Shown here: positions 1-6,694 of the stretch, in pieces
Layout of the letters: the number at the start of each line of letters is the position of its first letter
Position numbering within the stretch: position 1 is the first letter of the stretch
DNA from: JAKJBL01 sp964461335
GTDB taxonomy: Bacteria; Bacillota; Clostridia; Christensenellales; CAG-138
Direction of reading: 5' to 3'
DNA: 14,718 nucleotides
NCBI GenBank assembly: GCA_964461335.1
Contig: CAYWTY010000039.1
Location: 1-14,718 of the forward strand
The notes under the pieces: generated by a model
The model's database searches: none
Seen by the model: the letters and a program-made list of their open reading frames with translations, nothing else
Told to the model about the DNA's origin: nothing
Made by a program: the position numbers and the translations under genes

Positions 1-53
1 AGCTCCCCGTTGCTCTTGGTCTACCGCTCTACCCCAACTATTGACATAGAGCC
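1..53. mobile_element. possible terminus of an ISL3-type insertion sequence
   Basis: Read on the minus strand from position 53 towards 1, the sequence begins GGCTCTATGTCAATAGTTGG and continues with GGTAGAGCGG. From memory this resembles the terminal inverted repeats of ISL3-family elements, which start with GG and a TCT...GTCAA core. It abuts the A/T-rich tail of the operon terminator, an AT-rich site such elements favour. No transposase, second terminal repeat or target duplication lies inside the window, so the element itself is not shown. A chance resemblance remains possible. Confidence 0.33.
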
Positions 54-88
54 AAAAATAAACGCGGCATGGTTTGTACCATGCCGCG
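53..88 (-). terminator. rho-independent terminator of the surface-fibre operon
   Basis: A perfect 11-bp inverted repeat (63-73 with 78-88, arms CGCGGCATGGT and ACCATGCCGCG) encloses a 4-nt loop. On the minus strand it is followed by a T-rich run at 62-54. It lies 18 bases beyond the stop codon of the last operon gene, so it ends transcription of the operon. Confidence 0.9.
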
Positions 89-106
89 CACATTATTCCA
101 CTAAAT

Positions 107-892
107 TCAACCTTTTGCTTTGGTTTTACATTGCCGCTTGGATATCTTTACTGCAAGCACAAGCGCAAAGAGAATTAGCCCCCCTGCAAAAAGGTACATA
201 AGCATATTTACACTATCGCCAGTACCAGGCGCAAGGGGTATCCTTTGGCCGTCAACTGTTATTGTAGGCGGGCCAAGCGGAATTGGCGGGTACTCATCAC
301 CGCCGCCGCCGCCCTGGTATACATCTGCTTGAAATATCCAGCGCACTTTGCCTACTGCATCTTTGTAATCATTGCCAAGGTCGCTAGGCACACTAAGCTC
401 AAGCGTAAGCGCTTTCTGCGTGCCGCTGTAAAACGTGCCTAAGCGTATGAACTTGCCTTTGTTTGTATTAATTCCTGAACCAGATGCAGGCCAAGCGCTC
501 GAGAGCGCACCCTCTGCGATGGTGCTGCTGCCATCCTTTAGTTTAAAAGTGATGCGGTCCAATAGGTCGTTTGCGCTGCTTGTAAGCATGGCTTGCGGGG
601 CGATGGTTTGCACAGGCGGAGCGATTGCCTCGCCGCGCAAATATATATCCACCCTTGTGCCTGATGTATTATCCACAGTGATTTGCTGCGTATACGTGCC
701 GCCTGGCATGAGCCCCTTAAGGTTGTTGAACAGGCCACTCACCGAACCATCGTCAGGGACGAAGCCGAATAGGGTCGCCGGCCCTTTATATGTAGCGCTG
801 GATGCCGCAAGCGCAGGCGCAGCGATGCAAAACAGCAGCATAACAGCAAGCACTGCAGCACCCATATTTTTTAGGCTAAAATTTCGTTTCAT
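107..892 (-). CDS. cell-surface anchor protein with APGTG-type sorting signal
   Basis: A 261-residue exported protein and the last gene of the operon. Residues 1-29 form a conventional signal peptide (MKRNFSLKNMG, then a hydrophobic core, ending APALA before AS). The body is beta-rich with a GGTYTQQITVDN stretch, similar to the 'GDTxTQxIxVxN' segment I associate with proteins of SipW/VWA loci. A Gly run (GGGGG) and a Pro-rich linker precede the C-terminus. There an A-P-G-T-G motif (about residues 221-225) is followed by Asp, about 20 hydrophobic residues and a basic tail (KISKRQCKTKAKG), the layout of a sortase signal with Ala in place of the usual Leu. The start at 892 puts the GGGGG ribosome site 9 bases upstream. 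ATG at 901 would touch that site, and an in-frame ATG at 1000 lies inside a hairpin. The role as fibre base or anchor is inferred from gene order and the tail. It lacks the SipW-type signal of its three upstream neighbours. Confidence 0.8.
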   Translation of the reverse strand: MKRNFSLKNMGAAVLAVMLLFCIAAPALAASSATYKGPATLFGFVPDDGSVSGLFNNLKGLMPGGTYTQQITVDNTSGTRVDIYLRGEAIAPPVQTIAPQAMLTSSANDLLDRITFKLKDGSSTIAEGALSSAWPASGSGINTNKGKFIRLGTFYSGTQKALTLELSVPSDLGNDYKDAVGKVRWIFQADVYQGGGGGDEYPPIPLGPPTITVDGQRIPLAPGTGDSVNMLMYLFAGGLILFALVLAVKISKRQCKTKAKG

Positions 893-984
893 GGTTTTCA
901 TCCCCCTATTTCGTCCGCATAAATGCGGTTGAAGATGCCGAATATTTATAATTTCCCGACAATGGCTCAAGTGGCTTATCCTAG

Positions 985-1009
985 CCGGGGCGCTGGGCAT
1001 GCGCCCCGG
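985..1009 (-). other. intercistronic GC-rich hairpin
   Basis: Arms CCGGGGCGC (985-993) and GCGCCCCGG (1001-1009) form a perfect 9-bp, all-GC stem with a 7-nt loop. It sits 14 bases beyond the stop of the third SipW substrate gene and before the anchor gene. No T-run follows on the minus strand, so it is not a standard terminator. It could protect the 3' end of the upstream message or partly attenuate transcription into the anchor gene. Confidence 0.7.
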
Positions 1010-1023
1010 GCGGGAGTTAACAA

Positions 1024-1647
1024 TTAAGGATTCACCTGTGCGTAGGCGTCATCAAGTGTATTGAGATTGTCGGCCTGAATGGCATGCGCATCAACTTTTA
1101 GGCTAAAGCCATTCTCGCCAAATTTAGCGACATCATCATTTGTCCATGTGGTGGGAACGGTAATCTTGGTAAACGGCTTTTCCGTTACTTTAGTCGGCGC
1201 TAGTTCGGTATTATACGCCAACCAGAACACGCGGTCATCGCCGACAACTTTGTTGCTCAACACAGTCCAGTTTGTGGCATTAAAATCGATAACTCCAGCT
1301 GAAACCGCATCTTGTGCGTTGGGCAGCAGCGCACTAAATGCGGCAGCATCGCTCAGCGTCAACTTCATGAATACCCATGCGCTGTTAGCTCCGGTATTAG
1401 TAACATACGGCGCTTTTGTCAGCACATCGCCCGGTGCAATGGTGGGATAAGTATGGTTAACATCTTTGACTATGTCTTTATTTTCAGCGTCTTTGCCAAC
1501 TATTTCTTCAAGCTTTATCTTCACATTCCCCATTGTAAATGTGTTAGTCACAGCTTTGGTATCTGTAAAATATGCAAGCGTTGCGCCAAGCGCTGCAATC
1601 GCCAAAAGGGAAACTGTTAGCGATATTGCAAGTATTTTCTTTTTCAT
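1024..1647 (-). CDS. SipW-dependent TasA/camelysin-like surface protein (third substrate)
   Basis: A 207-residue secreted protein. The N-terminus (MKKKI, hydrophobic core, then GATLAYFTDTKAVTNTFTMG) is the alternate signal peptide typical of SipW substrates such as TasA and CalY/camelysin. Cleavage by SipW is expected after TLA, giving a mature N-terminus YFTDT comparable to FNDIK of TasA. The rest is a predicted beta-sandwich: GNVKIKLEE, then APGDVLTKAPYVTNTG with an ensuing AWVFMKL strand, which is the 'pxVxNtG...ayvr' pattern of this family. A near C-terminal VDAHAIQADN segment is shared in form with both paralogues (YAIQKDN, LAQSIQADG). Ribosome site AGGAGG lies 9 bases upstream. It is probably a fibre or matrix subunit. 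Which of the three paralogues is the major subunit cannot be told from sequence. Confidence 0.87.
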   Translation of the reverse strand: MKKKILAISLTVSLLAIAALGATLAYFTDTKAVTNTFTMGNVKIKLEEIVGKDAENKDIVKDVNHTYPTIAPGDVLTKAPYVTNTGANSAWVFMKLTLSDAAAFSALLPNAQDAVSAGVIDFNATNWTVLSNKVVGDDRVFWLAYNTELAPTKVTEKPFTKITVPTTWTNDDVAKFGENGFSLKVDAHAIQADNLNTLDDAYAQVNP

Positions 1648-1705
1648 GGCCGCTTTCCTCCTTTTAAGTTATCTATATTATTGGGTGCATAGTTAAGCTG
1701 ATGCA

Positions 1706-2260
1706 TTACCAGAAGCTGCCTGCTGCCCAAGCTGCTAACGCTGTTGCAAGATTGTCTTTTTGTATAGCATAAACTGTGAATGACAATGTTGCATCCTTTA
1801 CAGTTGCAAGCTGCGTCTCGGTAACAGCGCCATCTACGACAACTTCATCATCCTTGAGGACGCTGAATATGCGCGATGTATCGTTTTTATTTACAATTCG
1901 ATAATACACATTAGGGTAATCCATAGCATCTAACACAGTCCATCCGTCAGGAACAACATACTTAAGAATGGAGGTATTAAAATTAGTCGACTTATCTATT
2001 TTGACAAATAAGTATGCATCTTCACTTCCCTCAGTAACGCCGGCTTTGGGGTCTTTGCTGTAGGGTTGCCCAGGTACAACATGATAACTCTTTAGGTTGT
2101 TGTTTGTTCCAGTTTCCGTAAGGGTTGCCCCTACCTTACCCACCGTAAACGTGTTTGTTACAGTAGCCGTTTTATCCGTCAGCCACGCTAATGTTCCGCC
2201 GATGCTTGCGCCCACGAGCAAAATAGCTGCAAGGGCAATCAATAATACCTTCTTCTTCAT
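1706..2260 (-). CDS. SipW-dependent TasA/camelysin-like surface protein (second substrate)
   Basis: A 184-residue secreted protein with the SipW-type alternate signal peptide: MKKK, hydrophobic core, GASIGGTLAWLTDKTATVTN, then TFTVGKVGATLTE. Cleavage is expected after TLA. A VVPGQPYSKDP segment and an EDAYLFVKID strand match the camelysin-type beta-sandwich. The C-terminal LSFTVYAIQKDN segment parallels the other two substrates. There is no sorting signal or C-terminal membrane segment, and it ends in Trp. GGAGG lies about 7 bases before the ATG. It lies 66 bases after the first substrate gene and 58 before the third, in one transcription unit. The role as fibre subunit is inferred from family and context. 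Confidence 0.86.
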   Translation of the reverse strand: MKKKVLLIALAAILLVGASIGGTLAWLTDKTATVTNTFTVGKVGATLTETGTNNNLKSYHVVPGQPYSKDPKAGVTEGSEDAYLFVKIDKSTNFNTSILKYVVPDGWTVLDAMDYPNVYYRIVNKNDTSRIFSVLKDDEVVVDGAVTETQLATVKDATLSFTVYAIQKDNLATALAAWAAGSFW

Positions 2261-2326
2261 GTCTATCCTCCGTTTTTATGTTCATTTTTTGTCTTTATAT
2301 AAAGCCACGCAGTTGAGGCTATGGCG

Positions 2327-2917
2327 TCAAGGTTTCACAACGAGTTTCCCGCCTTGCACTTTTACATCCTTCCATGCAAGTTCAGCGGGTGATGTACCAC
2401 CCGTATCCGTGCCATCCGCTTGAATTGATTGTGCAAGCACTTGCAGCTCATAATATGTGCCTGCCGGCGCATTAGCTGGGGTTGCAGGTGCTGTAAATGA
2501 GGTTATGAGTGCGGTTGCAGTTTCACCCAATGGCTGCACAGGGTCGCAGTAATAATAATAGCCGCCCTTAAAAAACCAGCCTGGATTTAGGGGGGGAGCT
2601 AAAACCACAGGGCTTGCAGGGTAGCCTGCGCCTGTGCCATCCGCATTGCGCCAAATTGGCACAAGTGCAACGCGAATAAATGCAGGTACATTGGCATCTG
2701 GGCCATTTTGGATTTTTACATCCGTTTTTGTATCCCCGCCTTGGGAGAATGTCTCCACAACTGTGGTATCTACTTCACCCGGCGTAAACGTGTTAACAAT
2801 GCCGCTTGGGCTGGAGGTCAGCCACGCGAGTGTGCCGCCAATAGATGCAGCTACGATTAGCAAAGCCGCAAGGCCGAGCAGGGTTGCCCTCTTGTGTGTA
2901 CGCACGAATTCTTTCAT
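2327..2917 (-). CDS. SipW-dependent exported protein (first substrate)
   Basis: A 196-residue protein with a basic N-terminus (MKEFVRTHKRA), a hydrophobic core and AASIGGTLAWLTSSPSGIVN, the alternate signal peptide cut by SipW, expected after TLA. The mature part differs from the two downstream paralogues. It has NVPAFIRVALVPIW, then a WFFKGGYYYYCDPVQPLG segment typical of 'alternate signal-mediated exported' proteins, and later YELQVLAQSIQADG. It contains one Cys in that aromatic segment. The start at 2917 is chosen because GGAGG lies 8 bases upstream. The longer open frame to 2986 would overlap the end of sipW and has no ribosome site. It is the first substrate gene after the peptidase. By analogy with tapA it may be a minor or nucleating component, but that is only positional reasoning. 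Confidence 0.86.
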   Translation of the reverse strand: MKEFVRTHKRATLLGLAALLIVAASIGGTLAWLTSSPSGIVNTFTPGEVDTTVVETFSQGGDTKTDVKIQNGPDANVPAFIRVALVPIWRNADGTGAGYPASPVVLAPPLNPGWFFKGGYYYYCDPVQPLGETATALITSFTAPATPANAPAGTYYELQVLAQSIQADGTDTGGTSPAELAWKDVKVQGGKLVVKP

Positions 2918-2942
2918 GGCTTTTACCTCCGAATGTTTAGGG

Positions 2943-3470
2943 TCATTGTTGCTGCTTTTTTGCCTTTTTATCGGCCTTATCCGCAAGTCGCAGCAAATCC
3001 GGCACGAACACGAGTATAAGTATAATTGCGGTTAGGCTGCCTGCGAGTATCATGCCTTTTTTTGTGCCGAGCATGCTTGATACATACCCAAGTTTGGGGA
3101 TGCTGAACACAGGCTTACCAAGCAGGTTGTTAAAATGTACGGGCGCTGCGTCTGCTGCATTGTTTGCATCACCCTTTGTGTAAAAGTGCTGGTTTGCTTC
3201 GTCAATTTCTATAACGCGGTGTGTGGCAACGAGCAAATCCTCATTAAGCACAAATGTTATAGGGTCGCCCACGCGGATATTTTCAGGCGCTGCCTTCTTT
3301 ACATAAATCAGGCTGCCCACATGGAAGCTTGGCTCCATAGAGCCGGAAAGTACAGCAAACGGCGTGAGCCCCACTACCCGCACCCCTGCAAGCAGCACCG
3401 CAAGAAGCACTGCAGCCGCCACAAGCAGGGTTGTAAATGCGTTAAAAACTCTCAATAATGTTTTTGACAA
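2943..3470 (-). CDS. sipW: signal peptidase I, SipW type (archaeal/ER type)
   Basis: A 175-residue integral membrane peptidase that removes the signal peptides of TasA/camelysin-like proteins. An N-terminal membrane segment (about 11-35) is followed by LSGSMEP, with catalytic Ser44. Next is VATHRV, with His84 replacing the Lys of ordinary bacterial type I peptidases, which defines the ER/SipW class. YTKGDANNAAD supplies the conserved acidic residues (Asp101 or Asp107). A second membrane segment (about 136-158) precedes a Lys-rich cytoplasmic tail. The start is TTG, with AGGAG (3480-3484) 9 bases upstream; no ATG fits. It lies 24 bases after the VWA gene and directly before three genes whose products carry SipW-type signals, so these are its probable substrates. 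Confidence 0.93.
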   Translation of the reverse strand: MSKTLLRVFNAFTTLLVAAAVLLAVLLAGVRVVGLTPFAVLSGSMEPSFHVGSLIYVKKAAPENIRVGDPITFVLNEDLLVATHRVIEIDEANQHFYTKGDANNAADAAPVHFNNLLGKPVFSIPKLGYVSSMLGTKKGMILAGSLTAIILILVFVPDLLRLADKADKKAKKQQQ

Positions 3471-3494
3471 AGTACGCTGCTCCTAAACTTTAGC

Positions 3495-6287
3495 TTATTG
3501 GGCGGTCTGCCCGTACGGGTGAAACTTGTTTATGGCAGATGATTCGCCCGAGAGCCAGAAGGGATTATCGCGCGTGTTCGTTATAGTAACAACCGCTTCC
3601 CCATTGCCTGAAGTAAATGTAACAGTACTATCATTAGCTGTTGCGCCGGTTAAATCTCCCCAGCTTATTGAGAATTTCTTATACCGCCACGACCAGCTCT
3701 CTTCTTCCGTTACTGTATAGCTGCCCTTTGGAAGCCCCTTAATAACCTTCGTGCTATTACCCTGAACAACCTCATAGAATACCCCGGTTACACCCTCGAT
3801 TTTAAAGATGAAGGAGGCGTTGGCATCTTTGTTATCACAGCCTTGCTTTTTGAGAGTTAATGTGCAGTTGTTAACTTCTTTCGTATATGCAAACCATACA
3901 TGTTGATTGCTGTTTGCCTGATTAAGCGTTACTTCAACGGATGAACCCGTAGTTAATGAACCATTGTTGAGCATGTATTTGCCGTAGTAACTATAATCTT
4001 CTAATCCCGTTATAGTGGAAAAATCTTTTGGCGAAACGGTATATGGAGTGTTATAAACAAGACCAGAACTGCCGTTATATTCAAAATATGCTGCATCAGC
4101 AAGCTGCATTGCCAAATCGCGGGATAGGACAACTTCCCCTTGAGAGTTTACAGGGTCGCCATTTTCGTTTACTCGATACCAATGCACGAGTATATTCCCC
4201 CCGCCTACAGTAACTTTCGGAATGGGGAAAAACTGAATGGTGTTTTTGTGTTGCTGGTAATCAGTATAGTCGAATTTGGTCTCTTTGTTTGTATTTATGG
4301 TCTCGCCTGTAGAAACAGTTACACCTGCCTTTATGCTCACCTTATATTTCATAACCGGGTCTGTACCTTCGTGGACATTACCTACGTTCCAAGTAATTGT
4401 TTCGGTACTCGGATTATATGAAACACTCCCTTGGCTGATATAAATATGAGCATTTCCTGCGTTATAGGTTGCCAAGACATTCGTGATAACAGGAGAAGCA
4501 CCGCTAAAATTCAGCTGAACTTTCTCACCCATAGGGTCAGTGACAACACCATTTGAAGCCGCTATCTCTATGCTGCCGGCAATGGCTGTAAAAGCATTTT
4601 CAAGCTTTTGCTGCACATCATCATTAGCCCCTATTTTGAAATAACCCTGGCCTTCGATGGTGTTGCTTGCGCAGGCCTGCATAACGCTTTCGCCGTCTGA
4701 ACCTGCCTGCAACGCAATGGAGTAAATAGTCGTTCCCTTAGCTTTGGTCTGCGCCGCTTCCCAAATAGTTGCCACGCCGTTGTTAGTACCACTGGATGTT
4801 GAGTGAACCAGTTTACCATCATCCCCTAAAGAAAACTTTCCATAACTGTGCCGTTGTGTATGATCATGTTTACATTTTGCATCGACATAAGCATTGTAAT
4901 TAATATTGAAGCTGCCTCCACTACCAATTGTCGTGGCATAATCCTGGGTTGGTGGGTTGGTAAAACCTGCGGCAGTAATGCTTCCCCCCCACTGCCCGGT
5001 TAGCAAATGCAATGATGAACAATTAGCATATGTGGCAGTCCCGACAAAAGGATAGCTATATGTGGGCTCTCCGTCGCTAAGTATGACTATGCTCTTTAAA
5101 ACGCCTGTGGAATTAGACGAATACAGGATACTATCAGCAAGATGAATTCCTGCCTGCTGATGTGTGCCTCCGCTTGCGGTTATTGCATCAATTGCACTAT
5201 TAAATGCTGCTTTCGTTTCCGGTGTGTAAAATACATTGTTGGAGCTTGCGCCATCACTATATGTTACTATTGCAATGCGCGTCTGCTTTCCTTCGACAAG
5301 CAGTGCATTGCCAAATGCCTTTGCCGCCAATTTGGTGTTCGTCATCTTAGTTTCGGCCATACTGCCGGATTTATCAATAACCAATACAACATCAGATGTT
5401 GTCTTATAGTTTTTCCCCTTAATACCTAATGTAACTTCCCAAAGGTTGCTCTGCCCAGAGACTGCTTGCGCGCCTTTATCGAGCTCAATAGCACCTTCGT
5501 GAGGCCATTCAGGCACACCTGCCATACCAGCCGTTTTAAGGCCGTTTGTCAGCGCACGCATTTTGGTTGAGGCTGTTGGGGCGGATACTTTATAGCCGCC
5601 ATGGCACATAGCATTAGCAATGGCTTTTGCCTGCTCTTGTGTTACTATGCCTTCTAAGCTGCCCGCTTGTTCAATATCCATCTGGTTAACAGCCAACTTA
5701 AATGCGTGTTCCTCAAGCCCCCCAAAAAGATAATCGCGAAGAGCCTCACCAAATAGCAGTTTATCGCCTACATAGAGCCCTTGTGTAAAAGTAGCCCATT
5801 CTTCTTGGGTAAACTCGCTTTCAATTTCTGCAAGCCCCTCAATATGCGCATGCACTGCTTCCTGCTGTTCAGTCGTAAACTCCGCCATAAGCGCGTCAAG
5901 CGCATCCTCGTCATATTCACCAAGAACTGCGTCGATTTCTTCCAATGTTTCGCAAGCCATAAGGCGTTCAAAAAGCGCAAGCGCTTCGTCACTTTGCACA
6001 GGCGCAGGCGGCAGTTCCGGCGGGAGTTCCTCTGCAGGCGGTTCTTCCACCTTTTTTTGGTTTTCGCCCGGCACTATGTCGCCCGGCACTATGTCGCCCG
6101 GCTCTATGTCGCCCGGCTCGGAGTTTTCCGTGCCAAGCGGCTGTTCTCCCCCCTCTTGTAATGGAGTGTTGGCAATATTCTCTATACCCTGCTCATCCTC
6201 TGCTGCGAACCCTGCTGCTGGGGATAACCCAAGCACCAGTAATGCTGCGAGTATAAGCGAAATAACCCTTTTGTTGTTTGCCTTCAT
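3495..6287 (-). CDS. large secreted von Willebrand factor A adhesin with C-terminal Cna-B-like domain
   Basis: A 930-residue exported protein, first gene of the operon. Residues 1-29 are a conventional signal peptide ending in AGFAAE. Residues 56-75 hold short EPGDI/VPGDI repeats, then a Pro/Glu-rich linker. An acidic helical region (about 98-290) has no fold I recognise. The VWA domain (about 298-520) has a complete metal site: Asp305-Lys-Ser307-Gly-Ser309, Thr375 and Asp405. Residues about 700-800 resemble a MucBP-type module (LVHWYRVNENGDPV). Residues 806-907 resemble a Cna-B/SpaA-type domain, with Lys813 or 814, a Glu at 861-863 and Asn904 as candidate isopeptide partners. The tail WLSGESSAINKF is followed by HPYGQTAQ, with no sorting signal and no membrane helix. 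AAGGAG lies 10 bases before the ATG. The likely role is a pilus-tip-like or matrix-bound adhesin. Its attachment route is unclear because the anchor signal is missing. Confidence 0.88.
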   Translation of the reverse strand: MKANNKRVISLILAALLVLGLSPAAGFAAEDEQGIENIANTPLQEGGEQPLGTENSEPGDIEPGDIVPGDIVPGENQKKVEEPPAEELPPELPPAPVQSDEALALFERLMACETLEEIDAVLGEYDEDALDALMAEFTTEQQEAVHAHIEGLAEIESEFTQEEWATFTQGLYVGDKLLFGEALRDYLFGGLEEHAFKLAVNQMDIEQAGSLEGIVTQEQAKAIANAMCHGGYKVSAPTASTKMRALTNGLKTAGMAGVPEWPHEGAIELDKGAQAVSGQSNLWEVTLGIKGKNYKTTSDVVLVIDKSGSMAETKMTNTKLAAKAFGNALLVEGKQTRIAIVTYSDGASSNNVFYTPETKAAFNSAIDAITASGGTHQQAGIHLADSILYSSNSTGVLKSIVILSDGEPTYSYPFVGTATYANCSSLHLLTGQWGGSITAAGFTNPPTQDYATTIGSGGSFNINYNAYVDAKCKHDHTQRHSYGKFSLGDDGKLVHSTSSGTNNGVATIWEAAQTKAKGTTIYSIALQAGSDGESVMQACASNTIEGQGYFKIGANDDVQQKLENAFTAIAGSIEIAASNGVVTDPMGEKVQLNFSGASPVITNVLATYNAGNAHIYISQGSVSYNPSTETITWNVGNVHEGTDPVMKYKVSIKAGVTVSTGETINTNKETKFDYTDYQQHKNTIQFFPIPKVTVGGGNILVHWYRVNENGDPVNSQGEVVLSRDLAMQLADAAYFEYNGSSGLVYNTPYTVSPKDFSTITGLEDYSYYGKYMLNNGSLTTGSSVEVTLNQANSNQHVWFAYTKEVNNCTLTLKKQGCDNKDANASFIFKIEGVTGVFYEVVQGNSTKVIKGLPKGSYTVTEEESWSWRYKKFSISWGDLTGATANDSTVTFTSGNGEAVVTITNTRDNPFWLSGESSAINKFHPYGQTAQ
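6067..6120 (-). repeat. 15-bp tandem repeat in the VWA adhesin gene
   Basis: Three full copies of a 15-bp unit (6067-6081, 6082-6096, 6097-6111; the first two identical, the third with a 1-base change) and a partial fourth encode the PGDI-V/E pentapeptide repeats. They lie in the linker directly after the signal peptide. Near-identity at DNA level suggests recent expansion, and copy number may vary between strains without breaking the frame. Confidence 0.85.
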
Positions 6288-6345
6288 CCTGCTTTCACTC
6301 CTTATCGGGTTTTGCTAAAAGAGCATCTGTAAAATATATTTTGGT

Positions 6346-6361
6346 ATTATAAGCTATTATA
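6346..6361 (-). promoter_or_regulatory. promoter -10 region of the surface operon (two overlapping candidates)
   Basis: Two perfect TATAAT hexamers occur on the minus strand, at 6361-6356 and 6351-6346. Neither has a recognisable -35: with a 17-bp spacer the first would have ACTGAG. The first lies 9 bp downstream of the 11-bp repeat array, the spacing known for OmpR/PhoB-type activators that replace the -35 contact. The leader to the adhesin ATG would be about 65 bases. Confidence 0.65.
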
Positions 6362-6370
6362 CAGCACCCT

Positions 6371-6447
6371 GGTCTCATCTCAGTCACAAACTGGTCTTAT
6401 TTCGGTCTTATTTTGGTTTTATTTTAATCTTATTTTATCTCACCTGT
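6371..6447 (-). promoter_or_regulatory. array of seven 11-bp direct repeats, probable activator-binding site
   Basis: Read on the minus strand, consecutive 11-base units are ACAGGTGAGAT, AAAATAAGATT, AAAATAAAACC, AAAATAAGACC, GAAATAAGACC, AGTTTGTGACT and GAGATGAGACC. The consensus is about RAAATAAGACC. The period of one helical turn, and the end 9 bp upstream of a TATAAT without a -35, match tandem binding sites of winged-helix response regulators (OmpR/PhoB family). The regulator is not in the window. Confidence 0.7.
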
Positions 6448-6463
6448 TCAAAAGCTGCAGTTT

Positions 6464-6485
6464 GGTCTTATATTGACCTCATATA
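6464..6485 (-). repeat. two further 11-bp repeat units upstream of the main array
   Basis: On the minus strand TATATGAGGTC and AATATAAGACC repeat the motif of the main array. They sit 16 bases further upstream, 5 bases out of its 11-bp register, so they would face the other side of the helix. They may be an auxiliary site or an eroded extension of the array. Confidence 0.5.
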
Positions 6486-6647
6486 TTGCTTTTTCAGGTT
6501 TTTCGACAAAAATACTTTTTTGACGCTTAAAGCATATCCAAAATCAAAAGTTTCATAACACACCCTTTCAAATCTTTTTAAGCATGCTTTAAGATATTTT
6601 GCCTTAAACCCAAGTTAGCGCAGCAAACTCGAACAAGCGCGTTTTGG

Positions 6648-6677
6648 GTCACGCTCGTACTATAAGCTGCATATAAT
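6648..6677 (+). promoter_or_regulatory. possible sigma-E-like promoter of yunB
   Basis: CATATAAT (6670-6677) differs by one base from the sporulation sigma-E -10 consensus (CATACAAT). GTCACGC (6648-6654), 15 bases upstream, only partly fits the -35. In Bacillus subtilis yunB belongs to the sigma-E regulon. The TATAAT inside it could equally be read as a sigma-A -10, but no TTGACA-like box accompanies it. Confidence 0.3.
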
Positions 6678-6694
6678 AATAAATGGAGTTTAAA

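Larger units (their letters stand above)
6288..6694. other. 407-base divergent control region between the surface operon and yunB
   Basis: No gene is supported here. The left part (6346-6447) holds the minus-strand operon promoter and the 11-bp repeat array. 6464-6485 holds two further repeat units out of register. 6486-6647 is AT-rich with only a 10-bp palindrome AAGCATGCTT (6580-6589) that I cannot assign. 6648-6690 holds the probable yunB promoter and ribosome site. Confidence 0.7.

Noticed and set aside
1..45. tRNA-like D-arm pattern (GTTGGGGTAGAGCGG) on the minus strand
   Set aside because: No T-arm GGTTCGA-type sequence and no acceptor pairing are present; the IS-end reading fits better.
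435..932. Plus-strand open frame of 165 codons opposite the anchor gene
   Set aside because: It is antisense to a well-supported gene, has no ribosome site and shows no recognisable domain.
901..1000. Longer starts for the anchor protein (ATG 1000 or 901)
   Set aside because: The 1000 start lies next to the GC hairpin and adds a sequence that hides the signal peptide; the 901 ATG touches the ribosome site. ATG 892 has correct spacing.
6371..6485. CRISPR-like array
   Set aside because: The units are only 11 bp and contiguous, with no spacers and no cas genes; a regulator-binding array is the better reading.
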